Origin: an uncultured Rhodospira sp.
GTDB taxonomy: Bacteria; Pseudomonadota; Alphaproteobacteria; Rhodospirillales; Rhodospirillaceae
Assembly: GCF_937138205.1 (NCBI RefSeq)
Contig: NZ_CAKZOT010000079.1
Location: 22,906 to 86,905 of the forward strand
Length of the DNA: 64,000 nt
Direction: 5' to 3'
Made by a program: the position numbers and the translations under genes. The notes beneath the pieces were generated by a model that was not told the origin of the DNA, did no database searches, and saw only the letters and a list, made by a program, of their open reading frames with translations. Below are positions 34,267 through 46,135 of this stretch, piece by piece. Numbering within the stretch: position 1 is the stretch's first letter; every line of letters begins with the position of its first letter.

Positions 34267-35556
34267 ATGACCAACGTCGCCGTGGTCGGCGCCCAATGGG
34301 GTGACGAGGGCAAGGGCAAGGTGGTGGACTGGCTGTCGGAACGGGCCGATGTGGTGGTCCGGTACCAGGGCGGACACAACGCCGGGCATACGCTCGTGGT
34401 TGACGGCACCGTCTACAAGCTGAGCCTGCTGCCGTCCGGCGTGGTGCGGGGCAAGCTGTCGGTCATCGGCAACGGTGTGGTGATCGACCCGTGGGCGCTG
34501 TTCGACGAGATTGATCGCGTGACCGGACAGGGGGTCTCCATCACGCCGGACACCCTGAAGATCGCTGACAACGCCTGCCTGATCCTGCCCATCCATGGCG
34601 AGCTTGACCGCGCCCGCGAGGAGGCGGCCGGCGGGGGCCGGATCGGCACCACCGGGCGCGGCATCGGCCCGGCCTACGAGGACAAGGTGGCGCGTCGGGC
34701 CGTGCGGGTGTGCGATCTCGCGGAACCTGAGACGCTGCGGTTCAAGATCGAGCGGTTGCTGACACACCACAACGCCCTGCGGCGGGGGCTGGGGGCCGAA
34801 CCGCTGGACGGCGCGGCCCTGTTCGAGCGTTTGACGGAGGTGGCCGAGCGGTTCGCGCCGTACGTGGCGCCGGTGTGGCGAGTGCTCGACGATGCCCGGC
34901 GGGCGGGCAAGCGGATTCTGTTCGAAGGCGCGCAAGGCGCCATGCTGGATGTCGAGCATGGGACCTATCCCTACGTCACCTCGTCCAATACCGTGTCGGG
35001 ACAGGCGGCGGCCGGGTCCGGCATGGGGCCGGGCGCGGTGGCCTACGTCCTGGGCATCACCAAGGCCTACACCACCCGCGTCGGCAGCGGGCCGTTCCCG
35101 ACCGAACTGCACGATGCCGTCGGCGAGCGCCTGGGCGAGCGCGGCCGGGAGTTCGGCACGGTCACCGGGCGCCGCCGCCGATGCGGCTGGTTCGATGCCG
35201 TCATGGTCCGCCAGGCGTTGAAGGTGGGGGGCGTGGACGGCATCGTCCTGACCAAGCTGGATGTCCTGGACGACATGGACGAACTGAAGGTCTGCGTCGG
35301 CTACGAGCTTGACGGCCAGAGACTCGACCACTTCCCCTCGGGCATGGCGGCGCAGGCGCGGGTGACTCCGATCTACGAAACCCTGGAAGGTTGGCGCGAC
35401 AGCACCCGGGGTGCGCGGTCATGGGCCGAGTTGCCGGCCACGGCGATCAAGTACGTGCGCCGCATCGAGGAACTGATCGAGGCGCCGGTGGCCATCTTGT
35501 CGACGGGACCCGACCGCGAGGAAACCATCCTGGTGCACGATCCGTTCGCCGACTGA
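34267..35556 (+). CDS. purA: adenylosuccinate synthetase
   Basis: Catalyses GTP-dependent ligation of IMP and aspartate, the first committed step to AMP. 429 residues, the normal length. Hallmarks are [18 protein letters not shown] with the catalytic Asp, [11 protein letters not shown] with the catalytic His, [14 protein letters not shown] and [20 protein letters not shown] precedes the ATG. The downstream 284 bases to the pseudokinase gene show no gene; they hold short inverted repeats (CCAGCC/GGCTGG near 35565) without a T-run. Confidence 0.98.
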   Translation: MTNVAVVGAQWGDEGKGKVVDWLSERADVVVRYQGGHNAGHTLVVDGTVYKLSLLPSGVVRGKLSVIGNGVVIDPWALFDEIDRVTGQGVSITPDTLKIADNACLILPIHGELDRAREEAAGGGRIGTTGRGIGPAYEDKVARRAVRVCDLAEPETLRFKIERLLTHHNALRRGLGAEPLDGAALFERLTEVAERFAPYVAPVWRVLDDARRAGKRILFEGAQGAMLDVEHGTYPYVTSSNTVSGQAAAGSGMGPGAVAYVLGITKAYTTRVGSGPFPTELHDAVGERLGERGREFGTVTGRRRRCGWFDAVMVRQALKVGGVDGIVLTKLDVLDDMDELKVCVGYELDGQRLDHFPSGMAAQARVTPIYETLEGWRDSTRGARSWAELPATAIKYVRRIEELIEAPVAILSTGPDREETILVHDPFAD

Positions 35557-35840
35557 CGACCGCCAGCCCGCCCAGGCTGGACGATCCCGGGCTGGACGAT
35601 TCCGCTGGTGTTTAAGCAGATCGTAATGGATTCCGTCCCACAGTGAGGGCCGTTCTTTAGTGGTCGGCTCCGACCCGTGCCTTCGCCTGTCAGCCCAAAC
35701 CCGCGGTCGTTGGGCGGCCGGGCGTTCGCGTGGGTCGGCCATGGGGCACGCGGGCAACGCTCTGCCCGTTGGGATCGGAGCACGGGCCGGGTCCATGGCC
35801 GCAGCCTGGACAGGGGCCACGCGGGAAGAAGGGCCGAGGG

Positions 35841-37883
35841 ATGGCGCGGGATGGTGATGGCGGGCAGTCGGGCAAGGGGGCGACGGGAACGACGCCCATC
35901 CTGAAGGATCGGTACGCGATCTTTCCCGACAATCCTTTGCCGGACCTCGATACGCCCAACGCCACGGCGTTTGCCGCCGAGGACCGGCGCCAGCGGGGCC
36001 GCCCGCTCTTTGCCTTGGTGGTCACGGGTCCACTTCCTCCGCGCGTCCAGGTCATGCAGCAGCTTCGCGGCTTGCGCACGGCCGGCCTGATGGCCCTCGT
36101 GGAATGGGGCTACATCGAGTGGGCGCCGGCCGATGCCGTCCGGGTGGTGTTGATCTACGAGCAGCCGATGGGCGGACGGGTGATGAAAAGCCTGTCGGAT
36201 ACGATCACGCCGATCTCCGACCAGCAGTTCGTCAAGTCCTTGTTGCGTCCCCTGTGCATGGCGCTTGGCGAGTTGCAGAACCATGGCATCGGCCACCGCG
36301 CGGTTCGTCCCACCAATCTGTTTTATTCGGATGCGAGCGGCGGCAGGATCGTTCTGGGAGATTGCGCGACCGGTCCGGTGGCCATTGACCAGCCCGTGGT
36401 TTGCGAAACCATCGAGTCCGGGATGTGCACGCCGGCGGGACGCGGCCTTGGCGTCTACGCCGACGACTTCTACGCGCTGGGCGTGTGTGCCGTCATGCTC
36501 TTGATTGGACGCAATCCTCTTGCGGGGGTCAGCGACCATGACATCCTGACGCAAAAATTGCATCATGGAACGTACGCGACTTTGGTAAGCGACGTCCGCC
36601 TGCCGCTGGGCATGATCGAAATCGTGCGAGGCCTGCTGGCCGACGACGTGGATCAGCGCTGGGATTTCGAGCAGACGGACCTGTGGTTCAACGGGCGGCG
36701 CATGTCGCCGGTTCAGGCCAAACCGGTGCGTCGGGCTCAGCGGGCGTTCGTCTTCATGAACCAGGAGTTCTTCTTGCCTCGGAACCTGGCGCACGCGATG
36801 GCCAACAATTGGGACAAGGCCGTTCCCGTGGTCCTGGAAGGCAAGCTGGAAATCTGGTTGCGCCGGGGCCTTGAGAACAACCAACTCGCCGATCACATCA
36901 CAATGGCGATCCGCAATGCTGCCGCCGTGGGGGAAAAGAACAAGGCGGCATTCCAGGATACGGCACTAGCGAATGTCCTGATTGTCCTGGACCCGGCCGC
37001 CCCCATTCGATACCGCGACTTCCGCGCGCATGTGGACGGGTTTGGTGGTGTGCTGTCGGCCCAAGTCGCGCTCGGCAAGGACACGCGCCTGGTCACCGAG
37101 GCGATTCTGCGCGATCTGCCGAAGATGTGGCTTGGAATGCGGGAGAAGTTCTCTCCTGAAATGATACAGATGACGAGCAATTTCCGCGAACTGCGCGATT
37201 ATTTGCAGGATCCGTTCAAGAAAGGCGCGGGGCTGGAGCGGTGCCTGTATGAGCTGAACGAAAGCCAGCGCTGTCTCAGTCCGTTGTTGGCGCGGGACAT
37301 CGTGCTCGACATTCGGGACCTGCTGCCGGCCCTGGATCGGACGGCCTCCCGCGTCGATTCAAAAACCGAACCGTTGGACCGGCACATCGTGGCTTTTGTT
37401 GCCGCCCGCTACCCGAAAGATATCGCGCCGCAGCTCGCGGCCCTGAACGAGGACGACACAAAACGGGCAACCCTGGGCATGTTGAGCCTGCTGGCCGTGC
37501 TGCAGTGGCGCCTTGGGCCGGAGGCGCTTCACGGGCTGTGCGGCTGGATGGGCGCCTTGATGGGGCCGATCATCAACAGCTACCACAGCCGGGCGCGGCG
37601 CCGCACGCTGGAGCAGGAGATCCCGCGCCTGGTGCGCAAGGGCAGCCTTCCGGAACTGTACAACTTCGTCGACAGTGCCGATGAACGTCGGGCCGACTTT
37701 GATGAGTTCCAGCGCGCCCGGGCCGAGTGGGCCGTGGCCCAGCAAAACATCCGGCATCTGGAATCCGGGCAGGTCGGCGCCGACGAGAATGCGGAGCGCA
37801 CCGGCCAGCGGCTGGCCGCCACGGGGTCGGTGAGCGTCGCCATCGTTACCGTTGCGGTCGTTCTTTTGGGGTATATGTTTTAA
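35841..37883 (+). CDS. membrane-anchored protein-kinase-like protein (pseudokinase)
   Basis: A 680-residue protein. Residues 60-290 follow the protein-kinase C-lobe: the catalytic loop reads HGIGHRAVRPTN (His152-Arg153-Ala154) in place of HRD, the DFG site reads GDCATG, and the alpha-F segment YADDFYALGVCAVMLLIGRNPL is kept. No glycine loop or VAIK lysine is recognisable. Loss of the catalytic Asp predicts no ordinary kinase activity. Residues 290-640 are helical and unfamiliar. A single membrane helix ends the protein (VSVAIVTVAVVLLGYMF). GAGG precedes the ATG at 35841. Followed by a small membrane protein and a ParA-like gene. Confidence 0.75.
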   Translation: MARDGDGGQSGKGATGTTPILKDRYAIFPDNPLPDLDTPNATAFAAEDRRQRGRPLFALVVTGPLPPRVQVMQQLRGLRTAGLMALVEWGYIEWAPADAVRVVLIYEQPMGGRVMKSLSDTITPISDQQFVKSLLRPLCMALGELQNHGIGHRAVRPTNLFYSDASGGRIVLGDCATGPVAIDQPVVCETIESGMCTPAGRGLGVYADDFYALGVCAVMLLIGRNPLAGVSDHDILTQKLHHGTYATLVSDVRLPLGMIEIVRGLLADDVDQRWDFEQTDLWFNGRRMSPVQAKPVRRAQRAFVFMNQEFFLPRNLAHAMANNWDKAVPVVLEGKLEIWLRRGLENNQLADHITMAIRNAAAVGEKNKAAFQDTALANVLIVLDPAAPIRYRDFRAHVDGFGGVLSAQVALGKDTRLVTEAILRDLPKMWLGMREKFSPEMIQMTSNFRELRDYLQDPFKKGAGLERCLYELNESQRCLSPLLARDIVLDIRDLLPALDRTASRVDSKTEPLDRHIVAFVAARYPKDIAPQLAALNEDDTKRATLGMLSLLAVLQWRLGPEALHGLCGWMGALMGPIINSYHSRARRRTLEQEIPRLVRKGSLPELYNFVDSADERRADFDEFQRARAEWAVAQQNIRHLESGQVGADENAERTGQRLAATGSVSVAIVTVAVVLLGYMF

Positions 37884-37946
37884 GACGTGTGATCGGGCGC
37901 TGACCGGACGGATATTCCGGTCAACCTGCATAAGGAAGGCGAGGGC

Positions 37947-38408
37947 ATGGCTGCGGGTTCACAGGGTGCGAGTCTCGGGTTGACCGCCAAGGCCGGCGGT
38001 CTGCTGTTGTTCGCGATCGGGTTGTTTCTGTTCCTGCCGACGGTCCTTTATCTGGTCGTGACCATGCTGCCGACGGCGGTGGCTTTGGTCATCGACCGGT
38101 CCGCGACCCGTTCCGGGTGGCTGTGCGTTGGCGGGTTGAACTTTGCCGCCGCGTGTCCCGGCCTGTTCGATCTGTGGTTCACGGACCCGTCGCTGGAATA
38201 CGCGACGACGATGATCACCGATGTCTTTTCCCTTCTGATCGTGTATGGCGCGGCGGCGCTGGGATGGATCATCTATTTGACGACCCCGCAGATCATTGGC
38301 GCCTTCATGGAGATGACGTCGAGTCGGCGCATCACCAGGCTGAAGGCGCAGCAGAAGCAACTCGTCGAGGACTGGGGTTCCGAGGTCGCCCGCGAAGAGG
38401 TGGAGTGA
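37947..38408 (+). CDS. small membrane protein of the pseudokinase locus
   Basis: A 153-residue protein with three to four predicted membrane helices (GLLLFAIGLFLFLPTVLYLVV, SGWLCVGGLNFAAACPGLFDL, TDVFSLLIVYGAAALGWIIYL) and a charged C-terminal helix (RRITRLKAQQKQLVEDWG). No family recognised. AAGGAAGGCGAGG lies just before the ATG. It is 63 bases after the pseudokinase gene and 77 before the ParA-like gene; a complex with the membrane-anchored pseudokinase is inferred from position only. Confidence 0.7.
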   Translation: MAAGSQGASLGLTAKAGGLLLFAIGLFLFLPTVLYLVVTMLPTAVALVIDRSATRSGWLCVGGLNFAAACPGLFDLWFTDPSLEYATTMITDVFSLLIVYGAAALGWIIYLTTPQIIGAFMEMTSSRRITRLKAQQKQLVEDWGSEVAREEVE

Positions 38409-38485
38409 GGCCGGTCGTGGCCCGCCCAGCGGCCACCGTGACGGATATATTTCCAATTCGTGGCGATCTCCATTAGGCTGAGGCC

Positions 38486-39115
38486 ATGTTCATCGTCGCC
38501 GTCGCCAACAGCAAGGGCGGCTGTGGGAAGACCACCGTGGCCACCCACATCGCCGCGCACTTCACCGCCCGTGGATTCCGCACGGGTCTTGCCGATCTGG
38601 ACCGCCAGCAAAGCGCCCGCGCGTGGTTGCGACGCCGCCCTGGGCATCTTGCCCCGATCCGCGAAGTGGACCTGGATGTCGAGGACGGCAAGCTCCCCAA
38701 GGGTCTGGACCGGCTGGTCGTCGACTGCCCGGCGGCCATGACCAAACAGACGGTCAAGGATGTGGTGCAGCAGGCGGGGACGATCGTCGTGCCCGTCCTG
38801 CCGTCGGCGTTCGACGAGGACGGCACGCGGCGGTTTCTCGGTCACTTGCTGAAGCTCAAGCCGGTGCGAAAACACCGCCGCGACGTGGCGTTCGTCGCCA
38901 ACCGTGTGCGGATGCGCACCCGCGCGGCCGACCGGCTGGAGGCGTTCCTCACAGAGCTTGAGTTTCCGATCGCGGCGCGCCTGCGCGATACGCAGCAATA
39001 CGCCAACGCGGCCGCCGACGGCCTGACGCTGTTCGACACGGCCGGGGCGCGGGCGCAGCCGCACCGTGACGAATGGCTGCCGCTGTTCGACCTGCTGGAA
39101 CGGTGCGTGGAGTAG
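38486..39115 (+). CDS. ParA-family ATPase
   Basis: A 209-residue deviant-Walker ATPase. The P-loop is NSKGGCGKTTVATHIA, with the signature lysine of the ParA/MinD group; switch regions are ADLDRQQSARAWL and LVVDCPAA. It lacks an N-terminal DNA-binding domain and a ParB partner, like McdA/MipZ/PpfA-type position-setting ATPases. It probably places a protein complex within the cell. Third gene of the pseudokinase group. Confidence 0.82.
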   Translation: MFIVAVANSKGGCGKTTVATHIAAHFTARGFRTGLADLDRQQSARAWLRRRPGHLAPIREVDLDVEDGKLPKGLDRLVVDCPAAMTKQTVKDVVQQAGTIVVPVLPSAFDEDGTRRFLGHLLKLKPVRKHRRDVAFVANRVRMRTRAADRLEAFLTELEFPIAARLRDTQQYANAAADGLTLFDTAGARAQPHRDEWLPLFDLLERCVE

Positions 39116-39156
39116 GGGGGCGAAGGCTTGCTCACGCTTTCGCCACGATCGTAGAT

Positions 39157-39250
39157 CGTAGGGTGCGTCCGCGCCGAAGGCGCGACGCACCATCGCGCGG
39201 CGGTCCGGTGCGTCGCCCGCCGCTTGCGCGGCGGTCAGACGCACCCTACG
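39157..39250. repeat. GTAGGGTGCG inverted-repeat element, copy 2
   Basis: Perfect 13-base inverted ends: CGTAGGGTGCGTC at 39157-39169 and GACGCACCCTACG at 39238-39250. Internal GC-rich inverted repeats include GCGCCGAAGGCGC. It sits between the converging ParA-like gene and acnA, so it may also serve as a transcription end for one or both. Confidence 0.75.
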
Positions 39251-39258
39251 ACCAAGGC

Positions 39259-41934
<2,676 letters not shown>

Positions 41935-42358
41935 GGACGTCCTCCCTCGTGGTGATGCTGGAAACGCGAAGGGTTGGGGGGCTCGGCGCGCGCAGGGCCG
42001 CCGATGGCTCCGGGTCCCGGACATCGCCCCGATACAGATATGGCGTGGCGCTCGCTTAACGCATCCCCCCGTCCCTGTCCAGTCGGTGGCCGGGTGTCCA
42101 AACGCAAATCACGAGAAAAATCCGTTCTCGCCCCAAATAGGATAGTTTCCGTAGCGTCTTCAAAGAGTTCGCCGCATCTTCATCCGGCGGCTCAAATATC
42201 AGCAAACGCAAACATTTGCCCTGCTTGACCCCGATGGCGGAAGCGCGCTAACAACGCGGGAAGCGAGGCGGAACAATCCTCGCACACTGGATCACCGATA
42301 CGAACATGGACCGGCCAACGGGCCCCTGAGATCCAGGGACAGGGAGGAAGGAACGGGT
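41935..42358. promoter_or_regulatory. divergent acnA / transporter intergenic region
   Basis: A 424-base gene-free region between two divergent units, AT-richer than its surroundings at 42050-42230. It holds a hairpin CGAGAA/TTCTCG near 42112-42130 and a 10-base direct repeat CAAACGCAAA at 42099-42108 and 42203-42212. The promoters of both units must lie here, but I could not assign -35/-10 boxes. Confidence 0.5.
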
Positions 42359-43171
42359 ATGTCTGAAGAGACAGCCATCCTCGAAGCGCGGAGCGTGTCT
42401 CTGCAGTTCGGGGGCGTGCGTGCGTTGTCCGATGTCACCTTCTCGGTGACCCGGGGCGAACTGTTCGCCATCATAGGCCCGAACGGCGCCGGAAAAACCT
42501 CGATGATGAACTGCATCTCTGGCCGGTATACGCCGACCAGCGGGCAGGTCCATTTCAAGGGACGCGACGTCACGGGGCTGAAGCCCAACAAGCGGGCGGA
42601 ACTGGGCATCGGCCGGACGTTCCAGAACCTGGCCCTGTTCGGGCATATGAGCGTGCTCGACAACATCATGGTCGGGCGGCACCACCTGTTGAAGAACAAC
42701 TTCCTGAACGGCGCCCTGTACTGGCTGGGCGGCGCGCAAAAGGAAGAGCTGGATCACCGGCGCACGGTCGAGGATATCATCGACTTCCTGGAAATCACCC
42801 ACATCCGCAAGGCCATAGCCGGGACGCTGTCGTACGGCCTGCGCAAGCGGGTGGAGCTGGCCCGTGCCGTCGCGCTGAAGCCGGACCTGATCCTCCTGGA
42901 CGAGCCCATGGCGGGCATGAACCTGGAGGAGAAGGAGGACATGGCCCGTTTCATCATCGATCTGAATGAGGAATGGGGCATGTCGGTGATCATGATCGAG
43001 CATGACATGGGCGTGGTCATGGACATCTCGCACCGCGTCGCTGTGCTCGATTTCGGCCAGAAGATCGCCGATGGCTTGCCCGACGAGATCATGAGCGATC
43101 CGCGCGTCAAGGCCGCCTATCTGGGCGACGACGACGACGCGGTTGGCGGCGGCAGCCGGGAGGTGGCCTGA
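42359..43171 (+). CDS. branched-chain-type ABC transporter ATPase (LivG type)
   Basis: A 270-residue ATPase of the LivG group. Walker A IGPNGAGKTS at about residues 37-46, Q-loop RTFQNLALF, signature LSYGLRKRVELARA, Walker B LILLDEPMAGMN, H-loop IEHDMGVV. GGGAGGAAGG precedes the ATG. First gene of a seven-gene operon; its stop overlaps the start of the ligase gene by one base (TGATG). Confidence 0.92.
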   Translation: MSEETAILEARSVSLQFGGVRALSDVTFSVTRGELFAIIGPNGAGKTSMMNCISGRYTPTSGQVHFKGRDVTGLKPNKRAELGIGRTFQNLALFGHMSVLDNIMVGRHHLLKNNFLNGALYWLGGAQKEELDHRRTVEDIIDFLEITHIRKAIAGTLSYGLRKRVELARAVALKPDLILLDEPMAGMNLEEKEDMARFIIDLNEEWGMSVIMIEHDMGVVMDISHRVAVLDFGQKIADGLPDEIMSDPRVKAAYLGDDDDAVGGGSREVA

Positions 43172-45129
43172 TGGCGCGCAAACGCAACCAGAAGACCACG
43201 CCGGAGTTCGCGGACGTCACGCGCTTCGACACCTTCCCGAAGCTGCTGGCCTATAACGCGCGCACGTATGGTCATGAAATCGTGATGCGCGAAAAGGACT
43301 TCGGCATCTGGAACGAGTTCACCTTCGCCGACTACCAGCGCAAGGTGCGCCAGTATGCCCTCGGTCTGCACGCGCTGGGCGTGCAGCGCGGGGACTGCGT
43401 CGGCCTGCTGGGCGCCAACCGGCCGGAATGGGTCTGGGGTGAGGTGGCCGCGCACGCCATCGGCGCCACGTCTCTGGGAATCTACAAAGACGTGCTGGGC
43501 GAAGAGGCCGCCTACCTGATCACCAACGCCGAGATCAAGGCGATCATCTGCGAGGACGAGGAGCAGGTCGACAAGCTGCTGGAACTGGGCGACGACATCC
43601 CCTCCGTCAAGGTCATCGTCTATTGCGATCCGCGCGGGATGCGCAAGTACGACGACCCCCGCCTGATGTCCGAGGAAGCGCTGTGCGAAAAGGGCGACGC
43701 GCTGGACCGGGAGCAGCCGGGCCTGTACGACGCCGAGGTGGAGCAGGGCAGCGCCGACGATGTTTCCATCCTGTGCACCACGTCGGGCACGACCAGTATG
43801 CCCAAGCTGGCCATGTTGCAGTCGGGTCCGTTCCTGAACCACTGCCTGGATTATCTAAACGCCGACCCGAAGTGCCCGGGTGACGACTATGTCTCCGTCC
43901 TGCCGCTGCCGTGGATCATGGAACAGGTTTACGTTATCGGCCAGCAGCTCATCGCGCGCAATATCATCAACTTCGTCGAGGATGAAGAAACGACCATGGC
44001 TGACCTGCGGGAGATCGGCCCGACCTTCGTCCTCCTGGCGCCGCGCGTATGGGAAAGCATCGCCGCCGAGATCCGCGCGCGCATGATGGACAGCACGCGA
44101 TTCAAGCGCTTCATGTACGATCTGGGGACGAAGATCGGCTTGAAAGCCCTTGAAAACAAAAAGAAATCCTGGTTCGCCGATTTCATTCTGTTCCGCGCGC
44201 TGCGGGACCGGTACGGGTTTTCGTTCCTGACCTCCGCCGCCACGGGCGGGGCCGCCATGGGGCCGGAGACGTTCAAGTTCTTCCACGCCATGGGCGTGCC
44301 GCTGAAACAGCTGTACGGCCAGACCGAACTGGCCGGCGCCTATACGATCCATCGCAACGACGACATCGACGCCGAGACGGTCGGCGTCGCCTTCGATGAG
44401 GCCGCCGTGCGGATCAACGAGCCGGATGAGGAGGGCGTGGGCGAGATCGTGGGCCGCAGCCAGGGCATGTTCCTGGGCTACTACAAGAATGAAGAGGCCA
44501 CCAACGCCGACAAACGCGACGGCTGGATGTACACGGGCGACGCCGGCTACATCAACAAGGCGAACGGGCATCTGGTGGTCATCGACCGCGTGAAGGATCT
44601 GGCGAACACCTCAACGGGTGTGCGGTTCTCGCCCCAGTACATCGAAAACAAGCTGAAGTTCTCGCCGTTCGTGGCCGAGGCGGTGATCCTGGGCCGCGAC
44701 CTTCCATACCTGGCGGCGATGATCTGCATCCGCTGGTCCATTGTCTCCAAGTGGGCCGAGCAGAAGGGCATCTCGTTCACCAACTACACAAACCTGTCGG
44801 CCCACCCCGATGTCTATGCGTTGCTGCGTGACGAGGTGGTCCGGGTGAACGATACGCTGCCCGACTCCCAACGAATCCGCAAGTTCCTGCTGCTCTACAA
44901 GGAACTGGACCCGGATGACGGCGAACTGACCCGCACGCGGAAGGTGCGGCGCGGCGTGATCGCCGAGAAGTATGCCCGGGAGATCGAGGCCATCTACGCC
45001 GGCCGCGATGCCGTGGATGTGGATACGACCATCACCTTCCAGGACGGCAGCACGGCGCGGATCCAGACGACCTTGCGGGTCGAGACCCTGCTGCCGCCGG
45101 ACGACCCGGCGCGGCGCGCGGCGGAGTAA
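43171..45129 (+). CDS. AMP-binding acyl-CoA synthetase-like protein
   Basis: A 652-residue adenylate-forming enzyme of the long-chain acyl-CoA synthetase (FAA1-like) group. The phosphate loop reads TTSGTTSMPKLAML, differing from the usual TSGTTGxPK by Gly to Ser. Later motifs: LYGQTELAGAYT, DGWMYTGDAGYI and VIDRVKDLANTSTG. Would activate a carboxylic acid with ATP and CoA. It lies inside an ABC transporter operon, which suggests that the imported substrate, or a product of it, is a carboxylic acid to be activated on entry. Confidence 0.88.
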   Translation: MARKRNQKTTPEFADVTRFDTFPKLLAYNARTYGHEIVMREKDFGIWNEFTFADYQRKVRQYALGLHALGVQRGDCVGLLGANRPEWVWGEVAAHAIGATSLGIYKDVLGEEAAYLITNAEIKAIICEDEEQVDKLLELGDDIPSVKVIVYCDPRGMRKYDDPRLMSEEALCEKGDALDREQPGLYDAEVEQGSADDVSILCTTSGTTSMPKLAMLQSGPFLNHCLDYLNADPKCPGDDYVSVLPLPWIMEQVYVIGQQLIARNIINFVEDEETTMADLREIGPTFVLLAPRVWESIAAEIRARMMDSTRFKRFMYDLGTKIGLKALENKKKSWFADFILFRALRDRYGFSFLTSAATGGAAMGPETFKFFHAMGVPLKQLYGQTELAGAYTIHRNDDIDAETVGVAFDEAAVRINEPDEEGVGEIVGRSQGMFLGYYKNEEATNADKRDGWMYTGDAGYINKANGHLVVIDRVKDLANTSTGVRFSPQYIENKLKFSPFVAEAVILGRDLPYLAAMICIRWSIVSKWAEQKGISFTNYTNLSAHPDVYALLRDEVVRVNDTLPDSQRIRKFLLLYKELDPDDGELTRTRKVRRGVIAEKYAREIEAIYAGRDAVDVDTTITFQDGSTARIQTTLRVETLLPPDDPARRAAE

Positions 45130-45220
45130 TCCTTGTGCCAGGCGGGGGCGAAACACCTGCCAGGACGTGAGTGAAAAAACGGCCCGAGACAAGAATCGAC
45201 GGGCATCAGGGAGGACCGGG

Positions 45221-46108
45221 ATGGACCTGTTCTTTCAGCTTCTGATCAACGGCATCATCGTCGGCACGCTGTATGGCGTGGTGGCGATGTGCTTCGTGCT
45301 GATCTACAAGTCGACGCAGGTCGTGAACTTCGCCCAGGGCGAGTTCCTGCTGATCGGCGCCTGGATTTGCTGGTCCATCCTGGTCCAGTTCGAGATTCCC
45401 TTCGTGTTCGGGTTTCTGTTGACCCTGGCCTTCATGGCCGCGCTCGGCATCTTCATTCAGATGGTGGTGCTGCGGCCGATGATCGGCGAGCCGATCATTT
45501 CGGTGATCATGGTGACCATCGGGCTGTCGATCTTCATGCGGGCGTTTTCCAATTGGGTGTTCGGGCAGGACACGGTCGGCTATCCGGATGTTTTCGGCAC
45601 CAGTTCCGTCAATATCGGTGGCCTGCAGGTCCAGCCGGCCTATCTGATGAGCTTCGTGATTTCGCTGATCATCATGGCCGGATTCTTCTACTTCTTCCGC
45701 TACAGCCGCCACGGCCTGGCCATGCGTGCCACCGCCTTCAATCAGCAGGTGGCGCAGTCGCTGGGCATTTCGGTCAAGCAGGTGTTCGCCATGGCCTGGG
45801 CCATCTCGGCCATGGTGTCGGCCCTGGCCGGCGTGGTGGTGGGCATGGTCAACGGCGTGTCCTCGGCGCTGTCCTTCATCGGGATCAAGGTGTTCCCGGC
45901 GGTCATCCTGGGCGGCCTGGACTCGATCGTCGGCGCCGTGGTCGGGGGCCTAATCGTCGGCGTGCTGGAGAACATGGCCGAATACGTGGACGGCCAGTTC
46001 CTGCACTGGGGCAACATGCTGACCATCGCGCCGTTCTGGGTGCTGATCATCATTCTGGTGGTCAAGCCCTACGGCTTGTTCGGCACCAAGGATATCGAGC
46101 GCGTCTAG
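45221..46108 (+). CDS. branched-chain-type ABC permease (LivH type)
   Basis: A 295-residue permease with about eight membrane segments. Starts MDLFFQLLINGIIVGTLYGVVAM, with the family marker VNFAQGEFLLIGAW; near the C-terminus GIKVFPAVILGGLDSIVGAVVGGLIVG is typical. GGGAGGACCGGG precedes the ATG. Third gene of the operon, 91 bases after the ligase gene. Confidence 0.93.
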   Translation: MDLFFQLLINGIIVGTLYGVVAMCFVLIYKSTQVVNFAQGEFLLIGAWICWSILVQFEIPFVFGFLLTLAFMAALGIFIQMVVLRPMIGEPIISVIMVTIGLSIFMRAFSNWVFGQDTVGYPDVFGTSSVNIGGLQVQPAYLMSFVISLIIMAGFFYFFRYSRHGLAMRATAFNQQVAQSLGISVKQVFAMAWAISAMVSALAGVVVGMVNGVSSALSFIGIKVFPAVILGGLDSIVGAVVGGLIVGVLENMAEYVDGQFLHWGNMLTIAPFWVLIIILVVKPYGLFGTKDIERV

Positions 46109-46135
46109 GATCGCGGGCGAGGAGGAGACACGACC

